A stretch of 64,000 bases of DNA from JAAYEA01 sp012689325 (lineage in GTDB: Bacteria > Chloroflexota > Anaerolineae > JAAYEA01), in the NCBI GenBank assembly GCA_036841525.1, contig DAITVZ010000019.1, positions 1-64,000 on the forward strand. Direction: 5' to 3'. Below are positions 1-7,092 of this stretch, one piece after another (position 1 is the first letter of the stretch; the number at the start of each line of letters is the position of its first letter). Below the pieces are notes generated by a model that made no database searches, was not told where the DNA came from, and saw nothing but the letters and a program-made list of their open reading frames with translations. The position numbers and the translations under genes were made by a program.

Positions 1-47
1 CCCCGCGCATATACTGGGCCCATATCCATTCCAGGGAGGGGCGACGC

Positions 48-1100
48 ATGGTAGATCAAGTGCTGGTCAACTGGGAGGCTTTGCAGGCGTTCACCAAGGC
101 GATTTTCGCGCGGGCGGGGCTGCCGGAAAAGGACGCCGCGACCGAGGCCGAGGTGCTGGTGTGGGCCAACCTGCGCGGCGTGGATTCCCACGGCGTGCAG
201 CGCATCCCCCTGTACATCAACAGCATCGAGGCGGGGTACTATAACGCGCGGCCCAACATCGCGGTGATCAAAGAGACCCCGGCGACGCTCTTTGTCGAGG
301 CGGACCACGCCATGGGCCCGGTGGTCACCGTGTTCGCCATGGAGCGGGTCATCGCCAAGGCGCGCGAGGTCGGCGTCGGCTGGGGGCTGATCCGCAACAC
401 CACCCACCAGGGCGCCATGGCCTACTACGCCCTGATGGCGGCGCGGCAGGGAATGGCCGGGCTGGCCTTTGTCTGCAACCCGCCCAACACCGCGCCCACC
501 GGCGCGCGGGCGGCGGGCATCCACAACTCGCCCATCGCCATCGCCGTCCCGGGCAACCAGCACAACCCCATCGTGCTGGACATGGCCACCAGCGTGGTGG
601 CCCAGGGCAAGATGCAGGTCTATATCGACAAGGGCCTCCCCATCCCCGAGGGCTGGGCGCTGGACAAGGATGGCAACCCCACCACCGACCCCAGCAAGGC
701 GGCGCTCATGCTGCCGGCGGGGGGCTACAAGGGCTATGGCCTGGCGCTCCTCTTCGAGTGCCTCTCCAGCATCATGGCGGGCAACCCGCTTCTCTCTCCC
801 ACGCTGCTCGACCTGGAGAACAAGCCGCCGCGGGGCACGCAGAACAGCGTCGTGGTGGCGGTGAATATCGGCCTCTTTACCGACGTGGAGGGGTACAAGG
901 ACAACATCGACGACCTGGCGAAGGGGATCAAGGGCCTGCCCAAGCAGCCCGGCGTGGACGAGATCCTCATTCCCGGCGAGCCGGAGGACCGCGTCCATGC
1001 CCAGCGCAAGGCCGAGGGCATCCCCCTGCCGGCGGGGACGTTTGCCCGGCTGCAAGAGGTCGCCGTCAAGTTCGGCGTGGAGATGCCGCCGACGCTCTAG
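48..1100 (+). CDS. Ldh2/MDH2-family NAD(P)-dependent 2-oxoacid dehydrogenase
   Basis: 350 residues, the usual length for the malate/L-lactate dehydrogenase (Ldh_2) family, which reduces 2-oxoacids or related keto-sugar acids in the cytoplasm. Family signatures are visible: DSHGVQR near residue 45, NTTHQGAMAYY with the likely catalytic His near 120, and GGYKGYGLALL near 225. The ATG at 48 follows a GGGAGGGG ribosome binding site. It stands alone and ends at a terminator. Members act on malate, lactate, ureidoglycolate or 2,3-diketogulonate. The true substrate cannot be read from the sequence, although the sugar-acid genes further along fit a keto-acid reductase. Confidence 0.88.
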   Translation: MVDQVLVNWEALQAFTKAIFARAGLPEKDAATEAEVLVWANLRGVDSHGVQRIPLYINSIEAGYYNARPNIAVIKETPATLFVEADHAMGPVVTVFAMERVIAKAREVGVGWGLIRNTTHQGAMAYYALMAARQGMAGLAFVCNPPNTAPTGARAAGIHNSPIAIAVPGNQHNPIVLDMATSVVAQGKMQVYIDKGLPIPEGWALDKDGNPTTDPSKAALMLPAGGYKGYGLALLFECLSSIMAGNPLLSPTLLDLENKPPRGTQNSVVVAVNIGLFTDVEGYKDNIDDLAKGIKGLPKQPGVDEILIPGEPEDRVHAQRKAEGIPLPAGTFARLQEVAVKFGVEMPPTL

Positions 1101-1120
1101 CGATTCAGCAAGGATGAAGC

Positions 1121-1153
1121 AACCTCCGGGCCCGATCGGGCTCGGAGGTTTTT
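1121..1153 (+). terminator. Rho-independent terminator after the Ldh2 gene
   Basis: Inverted repeat AACCTCCG / CGGAGGTT around a GC-rich loop, followed by five T. It lies 20 nt after the dehydrogenase stop and just before the end of the convergent gene at 1167. Confidence 0.85.
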
Positions 1154-1166
1154 GTTACCCGCTCGA

Positions 1167-1988
1167 TCAGCGGGGGAGGACGTGGGCGAGGTGGGCCCTG
1201 ACCCGTTCCTCCAGGGCGGCGGGGTAGGCCTGGCCCCAGGCCGCGCAGGCGGCCCGAGCGTCGCGCGCGAACAAGTCCATCTCGCGGGCCAGCGCCTCGT
1301 CGATGGCGCCCGCCTCGGCCGGGCCATGGTAGATCAGCAGCTCGCGCTGTTGTTCCGGATCGAGCAGGTTCTTGACGCTCCACGGCCACCAGCGCCAGTC
1401 CTCCGAATGCAGCGCCCGCAACACGGTCAGGTGGCCCTGGAAAAGGGTCCATTGGCCATAGACGAGCTTCCAGAGGTCGCCGCGGCGCAGATACTTGGCA
1501 TGGATATAGACATAGATCCAGTAACGCTCGATCTCCCAGGTCAGCCGGGCCGGGGAATACGGGACGGCAGCGGCCGCATCGAGGATGGGCTGCAGCAGCC
1601 CCTTCTTGTCAAAGAGGACCTCGGACCCGCCGAGCAAGAGATGGCGGCCCTGGCCCCCCTGCACCGAAGCCACCTTGGCGATGGTCATGTCGTATTGCAG
1701 CAGCTCGTCCGCCTCCAGCAGGATGGCATAGTTGCGGATGTCGTCCGAGTTAAAGCCCTCCGGCCACCAGAGCGCGATGGGGTAGCCGAAACCCTCAAAG
1801 AGGGGGCGCAGCTCGGCGTCCACCTGGGCGAAATCGGCGTCCTCGACGACGAAAACCGGGTCCACGTCAGAAAAGGTGTCAGAGGTGCCCTTGCCGAGCG
1901 AGCCAAACTCGAAGGCGGCGACGATGCGTGGGTCGCGGCGATAGCGCTCGATGGTGGCCTGGTAGATTTCCTGCAGTTGTGGGTGCAT
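1167..1988 (-). CDS. Nucleotidyltransferase, aminoglycoside 6-adenylyltransferase-like
   Basis: 273 residues. The N-terminal third carries a nucleotidyltransferase-fold signature: GSLGKGT, then FSDVDPVFVVED with the paired metal-binding Asp residues (SDVD) near residues 40-55. The rest is helical and rich in Trp and Tyr. This resembles the AadK/AadE streptomycin adenylyltransferase group, but many environmental members have no proven drug substrate, so calling it a resistance gene would be inference. The reading frame is open further upstream, but the ATG at 1988 is preceded by AGGAGGGACC, an ideal ribosome binding site, so the shorter start is chosen. It diverges from the membrane protein at 2158. 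Confidence 0.72.
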   Translation of the reverse strand: MHPQLQEIYQATIERYRRDPRIVAAFEFGSLGKGTSDTFSDVDPVFVVEDADFAQVDAELRPLFEGFGYPIALWWPEGFNSDDIRNYAILLEADELLQYDMTIAKVASVQGGQGRHLLLGGSEVLFDKKGLLQPILDAAAAVPYSPARLTWEIERYWIYVYIHAKYLRRGDLWKLVYGQWTLFQGHLTVLRALHSEDWRWWPWSVKNLLDPEQQRELLIYHGPAEAGAIDEALAREMDLFARDARAACAAWGQAYPAALEERVRAHLAHVLPR

Positions 1989-2082
1989 GGTCCCTCCTGG
2001 AGGCGACGGTGTGGAGCGATGGTAGCACGCTTGGCGGGGATGGCCAAACCCGCGATGGCGCCAATTGTCAGCAAATCGCAAG

Positions 2083-2120
2083 CCAGGGCCGTTGACAACG
2101 GCCTGGCGGTATGCTAACCT
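2083..2120 (+). promoter_or_regulatory. Promoter with a palindrome over the -35 box
   Basis: TTGACA at 2092-2097 and TGCTAACCT (extended -10, hexamer 2115-2120) are 17 nt apart. The -35 box sits inside a near-perfect 11-bp inverted repeat, CCAGG(G)CCGTTG / CAACGGCCTGG (2083-2094 and 2096-2106), a plausible operator. It reads toward the gene at 2158. Confidence 0.6.
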
Positions 2121-2157
2121 GGGTGCGTGCCCCACACCAACGCTCAGGAGAATGCCC

Positions 2158-2676
2158 ATGTCTGCTCTGGCTCGTGAGACCGTCTATCAGCCGGACGCTT
2201 CCGGCGCCCTCGCCATCAGCTCCGACGCCTTGGCCTCCCAGTTGCGCCGGATGGAGCGGCTGGATGCCCTGTCCAACGGGGTGCTGGCGGTGGATGCCAT
2301 CTTGCTGATGGCGGCGCTGGGGCTGCTGCAGGACATGCGCTACATCGTGGCCGCGGATTCGATCATCTGGCGGGCCTGGATCAACCCGGCGCTGACCATC
2401 GCCGCGGCGCTGTTGGTGGTGGTGTGCTATTGCATCGCCGCGCGGGCGCGGCAGGACCGCGATGAGCGCCAGCCCCAGCATCCTCGGCTGGCGTTGGTTC
2501 CGCAGATCGTCTCCGATCTCCGCCGGACCCGGCCCGAGCAACTGCGGTCCTGGTACGACGCCAACGCTGACCTGGCGACGCGCAAGGGACGGGTGCTGCT
2601 GCTGGCAGTGGCGGCGCTGCTGGTCGGCGTGCTGCCCGTGGGCATGACCGTCCTGCTGGCGGCCTACCTCTTCTAG
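2158..2676 (+). CDS. Small membrane protein of unknown function
   Basis: 172 residues. I do not recognise a family. There is a polar N-terminus, then hydrophobic segments near residues 43-60 and 75-96 (ALTIAAALLVVVCYCIAA). A basic stretch follows (RARQDRDERQ), then a soluble segment with DLRRTRPEQLRSWYDANADL, and a last hydrophobic helix near 148-171 (LLLAVAALLVGVLPVGMTVL). The start at 2158 is chosen because CAGGAG ends 9 nt upstream; an ATG at 2152 is too close to it. It has its own promoter with a palindromic -35 region and ends at a bidirectional terminator. Confidence 0.7.
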   Translation: MSALARETVYQPDASGALAISSDALASQLRRMERLDALSNGVLAVDAILLMAALGLLQDMRYIVAADSIIWRAWINPALTIAAALLVVVCYCIAARARQDRDERQPQHPRLALVPQIVSDLRRTRPEQLRSWYDANADLATRKGRVLLLAVAALLVGVLPVGMTVLLAAYLF

Positions 2677-2687
2677 TGTAGGGACGG

Positions 2688-2722
2688 AAAACGCGAAAAG
2701 GCCCTCCCCTTTTCGCGTTTTT
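2688..2722. terminator. Bidirectional rho-independent terminator
   Basis: Fourteen-base arms AAAACGCGAAAAGG / CCTTTTCGCGTTTT with a T run on the plus strand and a matching A run for the minus strand. It separates the convergent genes ending at 2676 and 2735. Confidence 0.9.
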
Positions 2723-2734
2723 CGTTGCCTCGCC

Positions 2735-3913
2735 TCAGCCTCGAGTGATCTGGCGCGCGAACGAGACGCCCCAGGCGGGCGGCGGCACGCCCAGCCACTC
2801 GGCCACCGTGGCGCCCAGGTCGGCCAAGCTTCCCCGCGTCCCCAGCGCCCGGTTGGGGCGGATCGGCCCGCCGCAGGCCAGCAGCGGCACGTACTCGCGC
2901 GAGTGGTCGGTGCTCGTGGTGGTGGGGTCGCAACCGTGGTCGGCGGTGATGACCAGCACGTCGTCGGGGCCCAGCGCCGCCCGCAGCTCGGGGAGCCGCC
3001 GGTCAAAGGCCATCAGCGCCTCGCCATAGGCCGCGGCGTTGTTGCGGTGGCCGTAGAGCATGTCGAAATCCACCAGGTTGGTCATGATCAAGCCGCGCCC
3101 CGCTTGCGCCATAAAGGCCAGCGTCTGGTCCACGCCGTCCTCGTTGTCCTTGGTGTGGACGGCGACGCTGATCCCGCGTCCCGCATAGATGTCCTCGACC
3201 TTGCCCACCGCCCAGACCGTCTGCCCTGCCGCCGTGATCTGGTCCAGCACCGTGACGCCGGGGGGCGGCGCGGAAAAGTCGCGGCGGCGCGAGGTGCGCG
3301 CGAATCGCCCCGGCTCGCCCTCGAAGGGCCGGGCGATCACCCGTCCCACGTTGTGCGCGCCGCTGAGGATCTCGCGGGCGATCTGGCAGATGCGGTAGAG
3401 CTCCTCGGGCGGGATCACCGCCTCGTGGGCGGCGATCTGAAAGACGCTATCGGCGGAGGTATAGACGATGGGGTCGCCGGTGGCCAGGTGCTCTCGCCCC
3501 AGCTCCTCGATGATGGCGGTGCCGGAGGCGGTAGTGTTGCCCAGGGCGCGGCGGCCGGTGCGCCGCTCGAACTCGGCGATGATCTCGGGCGGGAAGCCGT
3601 TGGGGTAGGTGGGCAGCGGGCGCGGCGAGACGATCCCCATCAGCTCCCAATGGCCGATGGTGGTGTCCTTGCCCGCCGAGGCCTCGGCCATCCGCCCATA
3701 GGCGCCGGCGGCGCGGCCCGGCGGCACGCCCAGCACGTCCGTGACGTGCCCCAGCCCCAGCCGTTGCAGGTTGGGCAGGCGCAGCCCGCCCTTGGCGCGG
3801 GCCACGTGCGCCAGCGTGTTGCTCCCCTCGTCCCCATACGCGGCGGCATCGGGCAGCGCCCCGACGCCCACGCTATCCAGGACGATGATCACGACGCGCC
3901 GAACCTGTCGCAT
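2735..3913 (-). CDS. deoB: Phosphopentomutase
   Basis: 392 residues, the normal length for DeoB. The enzyme moves phosphate between C1 and C5 of ribose or deoxyribose in nucleoside salvage. It belongs to the alkaline-phosphatase superfamily and uses two metal ions. Seen here: IIVLDSVGVGALPDA with the metal-binding Asp at residue 13, the GKDTTIGHWELMG motif with the phosphorylated Thr region near 83, and VITADHGCDPTT near 320. The ATG at 3913 follows AGGGGGG. It is a single gene with its own promoter, without other deo genes beside it. Confidence 0.95.
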   Translation of the reverse strand: MRQVRRVVIIVLDSVGVGALPDAAAYGDEGSNTLAHVARAKGGLRLPNLQRLGLGHVTDVLGVPPGRAAGAYGRMAEASAGKDTTIGHWELMGIVSPRPLPTYPNGFPPEIIAEFERRTGRRALGNTTASGTAIIEELGREHLATGDPIVYTSADSVFQIAAHEAVIPPEELYRICQIAREILSGAHNVGRVIARPFEGEPGRFARTSRRRDFSAPPPGVTVLDQITAAGQTVWAVGKVEDIYAGRGISVAVHTKDNEDGVDQTLAFMAQAGRGLIMTNLVDFDMLYGHRNNAAAYGEALMAFDRRLPELRAALGPDDVLVITADHGCDPTTTSTDHSREYVPLLACGGPIRPNRALGTRGSLADLGATVAEWLGVPPPAWGVSFARQITRG

Positions 3914-3943
3914 GGCTGCACCCCCCTATCGGTCAGATGCTCC

Positions 3944-3973
3944 AGGATAGCACAATCCCCGCGCTCTCGTCAA
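3944..3973 (-). promoter_or_regulatory. Promoter of deoB
   Basis: On the minus strand, TTGACG (3973-3968), 18 nt, then TATCCT (3949-3944), about 30 nt upstream of the deoB start. Confidence 0.55.
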
Positions 3974-4020
3974 GAACGCCTTCCCAACCCTCTGGGCCTG
4001 GCAAGTCGCGCCGTCGATCT

Positions 4021-4080
4021 TGGAGGTCGAGGCTTTAGCCGGTTCGGCGCGCCTAGCTCCGGCTGAAGCCTCGACCTCCA
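4021..4080. repeat. 60-bp palindromic repeat element
   Basis: Arms of 22 nt (4021-4042 and 4059-4080) match except at two positions: TGGAGGTCGAGGCTTTAGCC pairs with GGCTGAAGCCTCGACCTCCA. The loop is 16 nt. It occupies the gene-free stretch 3914-4220 and looks like a REP/MITE-type element. There is no T run, so terminator function is unlikely. Confidence 0.75.
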
Positions 4081-4220
4081 CGGGCCATAGCTTGGGTTCT
4101 GCTGCGTCCAAGGACTTGGCGCGAGCCCTGTCCTAACCCTGATAGAAAACAAATCCGACGCCTGGACGTATATGAAGCGGGCGCAAAAGCGCGCTGGATC
4201 GTCACAAGGAGGAGACCAGC

Positions 4221-4397
4221 ATGGCCGAGCAAGAGACGTTCTTTGATTTCGCGGCGGCGGTGGGGATGACCAAGCACCTCGGCGAAGGCGAGGCCACGCG
4301 CGAGCTGGCCCGATTTGCATTTGCCAGCGGATATCTAAACGTTTATAATGCTCCCAACTGGCGCGGAAAAGCCAGATTTCAGAAAGGGAGTGGATAG
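4221..4397 (+). pseudogene. N-terminal remnant of a class I SAM methyltransferase
   Basis: A 58-codon frame begins MAEQETFFDFAAAVGMTKHL with AAGGAGG at good spacing and ends at TAG 4395. The first 32 residues resemble the N-terminus of a methyltransferase group that begins with an FFD...GLTKHLGGLEAT pattern before the VLDVGCG cofactor loop (recalled family pattern, not a database match). After residue 32 similarity stops abruptly and the glycine-rich SAM site is absent, so no enzyme can be made. The frame stops 2 nt before the next gene. I infer a deletion that joined the 5' end of a methyltransferase gene to the leader of the gene at 4400. It could still act as a translated leader peptide. 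Confidence 0.55.
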
Positions 4398-4399
4398 AT

Positions 4400-6283
4400 A
4401 TGTTTCCTTCGATCTTTACCGATGAACTGGCGATGGATTTCGTCCAGGCCCTGCCGATCATCAAATCCTGGGGGCTCAAGCACGTGGACCTGCGCGGGCG
4501 GATCTTTGGCCGCGCCTGCGAGAACCTCACCGACGAGCAATTGGCCGAGATCAAAAAGCTCCTGGCGCAGCACGAGATGAGCATCGGCTGCTTCCAGTCC
4601 TCGCTCTGCAAGGTGCATCTGCCCAACGCTGAGGGGCAGCGCGCCGAGGAGAAAAAGCTGGAGGGCCTCATCCGCGCCGCCGACGCCCTGGGCTGCCGCC
4701 TGGTGCGGGCCTTTTTCTATTGGCAGCCCGAAGACGACAGCAAGGACGTGCTGGCCGTCCGCCCGGACATGATGGCCAAGGTCACCGAGATGTTCCTGCC
4801 CATCGCCGAGCGGGCCAAGGCCGCTGGCCTGACCCTCGCCTTTGAGAACTGCGGCGTCAAGCCCTCCGAGGTGCTGGCCTTCGTGGACGCCATCGGCGAG
4901 CCGTCGTGGGGCCTGGCCTGGGATTGCAACAGCCACTGGGACTCCCCCGAGCGCCGCGCCAACGAGACCGAGTATATCGTCAACCTGGCCCAGCGCAGCC
5001 GCTGCATCCACGTCAAGGCCCACGGCTCCGTGCCCGAGGCCGGCAAGGAGCTGCTCCCCTGGGACCGCCTCCTGGCGACCTGCGCCGCCGCCGGCGTGGC
5101 CGGCCCGGTCAGCGCCGAGACCCATAACCCCATCCGCACCATCAGCAACGAAGAGATGTCCCACAAGGTGGTGAAGGCCATCCTCGCCGCCTGGCCCACC
5201 GCCGCCCCCGGCGACATCCGCTCCGCCGCCAAGCCGGTGCGCAAGGTGGCCCGCGCCTACGAGGGCGAGCCCGTGGGCTTTGTCATCGTCGGCCTGGGCA
5301 TGGGCCACAACCGCGCCCGCGAGATCACCCAGACCCCCGGCGCCAAGCTGATCGGCGTCTGCGACCTGCGCGAGGACCGCGCCAAGCGCTCTGGCGAGCA
5401 GTTCGGCGTGCCCTACACCACCGACCTGGAGTATTGGCTGGACCGCAAGGACGTCGAGGCGATCTGGGACGTGGTCCCCACCGGCGCCCACGCCGACATC
5501 GCCCTGCAGGCGTTGGAGGCGGGCAAGCACGTCCTCTCCACCAAGCCCATGGAGGTCTCGGTCGCCCGCTGCGACATGATGATCCGCAAGGCCGAGGAGA
5601 AGGGGCTGCTCTTGGGCGTGGACTTTGCCCGGCGCTTTGACGCCGACGCGCTCGAGCTGAAAGAGGCGGTGGCCCAGGGCTTCTTTGGCCGCCTGCTCAG
5701 CGGCGAGGCTGCGGCCAAGATTCGGCGCACCATGGAGTATTACAACGAGAACGGCGGCTGGCGCGGCACCCGACGCTGGGACGGCGGCGGCGTGCTCTCC
5801 AACCAGAACGTGCACACCCTGGACCAGCTCGCCTTTTGCTTTGGCGTCCCGGAAAAGGTCAAGTGCGCCATCTGGACCCAAGACCACGCCATCGAGGCCG
5901 AGGATACCGGCACGGCGATCTGGCAATACGCCAACGGGTTCGTGGTGACGCTCTATGCCACCACCTGCTACCCGCAGCCGACCTGGTACAGCCGGATGGA
6001 GATCCACGGCACCGAGGCCGCCTATAGCTCGGCCAGCGGCGGCTTTTTGGACAAGCGCGAGACCCGCTGGTACAGCAAGGGCGCCTGGAGCATGGACGCC
6101 CCTTACCCGGTGGAAGCGCCCTGGCTCAACCCCGGCGACAACTTTGCCGCGGCGATCCGCACCGGCGAGCCGCTCTTGTGCACCGGCCGCGACGGGCGGC
6201 GCTCCCAGGCCATCCTGGAGGCGATGTACAAGTCGGCCTATGGCGACGGCGGCTGGGTCACCGTCGAGCCCGAGATGAAGTAA
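4400..6283 (+). CDS. Fused sugar-phosphate isomerase/epimerase and Gfo/Idh/MocA oxidoreductase
   Basis: 627 residues with two enzyme domains. Residues 1-285 form a xylose-isomerase-like TIM barrel with candidate metal ligands in LAFENCG, LAWDCNSHW, HVKAHG and SAETHN. Residues 292-627 form an NAD(P)-dependent Gfo/Idh/MocA dehydrogenase starting at FVIVGLGMGHN, with KHVLSTKPME in place of the usual EKP motif and a C-terminal sugar-binding sheet. The two activities are usually separate neighbours in inositol or rare-sugar pathways (IolE/IolG-like). Here one continuous frame joins them, so the product of one step may pass to the other. The substrate is unknown. The ATG at 4400 follows GGGAG, and the gene ends at a strong terminator. 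Confidence 0.85.
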   Translation: MFPSIFTDELAMDFVQALPIIKSWGLKHVDLRGRIFGRACENLTDEQLAEIKKLLAQHEMSIGCFQSSLCKVHLPNAEGQRAEEKKLEGLIRAADALGCRLVRAFFYWQPEDDSKDVLAVRPDMMAKVTEMFLPIAERAKAAGLTLAFENCGVKPSEVLAFVDAIGEPSWGLAWDCNSHWDSPERRANETEYIVNLAQRSRCIHVKAHGSVPEAGKELLPWDRLLATCAAAGVAGPVSAETHNPIRTISNEEMSHKVVKAILAAWPTAAPGDIRSAAKPVRKVARAYEGEPVGFVIVGLGMGHNRAREITQTPGAKLIGVCDLREDRAKRSGEQFGVPYTTDLEYWLDRKDVEAIWDVVPTGAHADIALQALEAGKHVLSTKPMEVSVARCDMMIRKAEEKGLLLGVDFARRFDADALELKEAVAQGFFGRLLSGEAAAKIRRTMEYYNENGGWRGTRRWDGGGVLSNQNVHTLDQLAFCFGVPEKVKCAIWTQDHAIEAEDTGTAIWQYANGFVVTLYATTCYPQPTWYSRMEIHGTEAAYSSASGGFLDKRETRWYSKGAWSMDAPYPVEAPWLNPGDNFAAAIRTGEPLLCTGRDGRRSQAILEAMYKSAYGDGGWVTVEPEMK

Positions 6284-6298
6284 CGATCAGGACCAACG

Positions 6299-6330
6299 AA
6301 GCGGCGCGGGGTGTGCCCCGCGCCGCTTTT
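6299..6330 (+). terminator. Rho-independent terminator
   Basis: Perfect 11-bp arms GCGGCGCGGGG / CCCCGCGCCGC around TGTG, then TTTT, 15 nt after the stop of the fused isomerase/oxidoreductase gene. Confidence 0.9.
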
Positions 6331-6422
6331 CGCGTCCAGGGGCTGGCTGAAACCCTGCGCCGGATTGTGCGTATTGATAACAGGATCAGGCAATCAACGA
6401 CTGACCAGGGAGGAATCCGACC

Positions 6423-6866
6423 ATGACCATGAATGAGACGCAACCTTTGCCCCCGGAAGGGGAGCTGACCCCATTGCCCAGCGAGACCAGCGCGCCGGTG
6501 GGCCCCACGCCCGACGATAACGACCGCCTGTGGGCGGCGGCGGGCTATGCCACCCAGTTGCTGGTGCCGGTGGTGGTGCCGGTGATCATGCTGCTCTCCG
6601 AGTCCAACAAGGAGCGCGACTTTCAGCGCTACCACGCCGTGCACGCGCTGACGCTGCTGGCCGTGACCGTGCTCTACGAGATCGTGGCGACCATCGTCTA
6701 TTCGATCCTGAGCGCGCTCTCGGCGGGGTGCCTGGCCTGCATCATGTGGCCCATCTTTTTGCTGCCCGCGGTGGCGTTCATCTATTATGCCTATCTGGCC
6801 TACCAGGGCGAGTACGTCCAGGTGCCGTACATGACCCAGTTCCTGCGCGATCAGGGCTGGCTATAA
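6423..6866 (+). CDS. DUF4870/Tic20-like small membrane protein
   Basis: 147 residues. A proline- and acid-rich cytoplasmic start of about 38 residues precedes three hydrophobic helices (residues 40-59, 74-98 and 103-125). The conserved RYHAVHALTLL stretch between the first two helices is the hallmark of DUF4870/Tic20-like proteins. Their function in bacteria is not established. The ATG at 6423 follows GGAGG with 9-nt spacing. It is a single gene with a terminator downstream. Confidence 0.75.
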   Translation: MTMNETQPLPPEGELTPLPSETSAPVGPTPDDNDRLWAAAGYATQLLVPVVVPVIMLLSESNKERDFQRYHAVHALTLLAVTVLYEIVATIVYSILSALSAGCLACIMWPIFLLPAVAFIYYAYLAYQGEYVQVPYMTQFLRDQGWL

Positions 6867-6893
6867 CCGGCTGACGGTCTGGGCCTAGACTCG

Positions 6894-6934
6894 AGCCCTC
6901 AGGGCCGGCGCGCGCCGCACCCTGAGGGCTTTCT
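6894..6934 (+). terminator. Rho-independent terminator
   Basis: Eleven-base arms AGCCCTCAGGG / CCCTGAGGGCT with a GC-rich loop and TTT following. Confidence 0.85.
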
Positions 6935-6940
6935 CTGTCT

Positions 6941-7026
6941 GTGGCGCAATCCTCCGGATTGCGTCCTCCGGTCATCGCGCGGGTGCGCAACCGGCGCCCG
7001 AGGACGGGCGCTTGGGGTTGCGCCAC
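6941..7026. repeat. Nested palindromic repeat element upstream of topA
   Basis: Outer 9-bp arms GTGGCGCAA (6941-6949) and TTGCGCCAC (7018-7026) enclose two smaller hairpins: GCAATCC/GGATTGC near 6946-6962, and TGCGCAA...GCGCCCG/CGGGCGC at 6984-7011. This resembles a MITE-like element. It ends immediately before the topA promoter. Confidence 0.6.
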
Positions 7027-7029
7027 GGG

Positions 7030-7058
7030 TTGCGCCGCGGTAGCGAGTATGCTACAAT
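7030..7058 (+). promoter_or_regulatory. Promoter of topA
   Basis: TTGCGC (7030-7035), 17 nt, then TACAAT (7053-7058) preceded by TGC, giving an extended -10. The transcript would start about 30 nt before the topA ATG. Confidence 0.65.
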
Positions 7059-7092
7059 GGGCGCAGCCAGCCTGTGGCCAAGGGGGAAATCC

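Noticed and set aside
1167..1988. Calling the nucleotidyltransferase an antibiotic-resistance gene
   Set aside because: The fold supports nucleotidyl transfer, but the sequence gives no proof of aminoglycoside use, and no mobile-element context is present.
4379..6007. 542-codon minus-strand frame opposite the fused isomerase/oxidoreductase
   Set aside because: Low-complexity shadow translation. The plus-strand frame has two recognisable enzyme domains.
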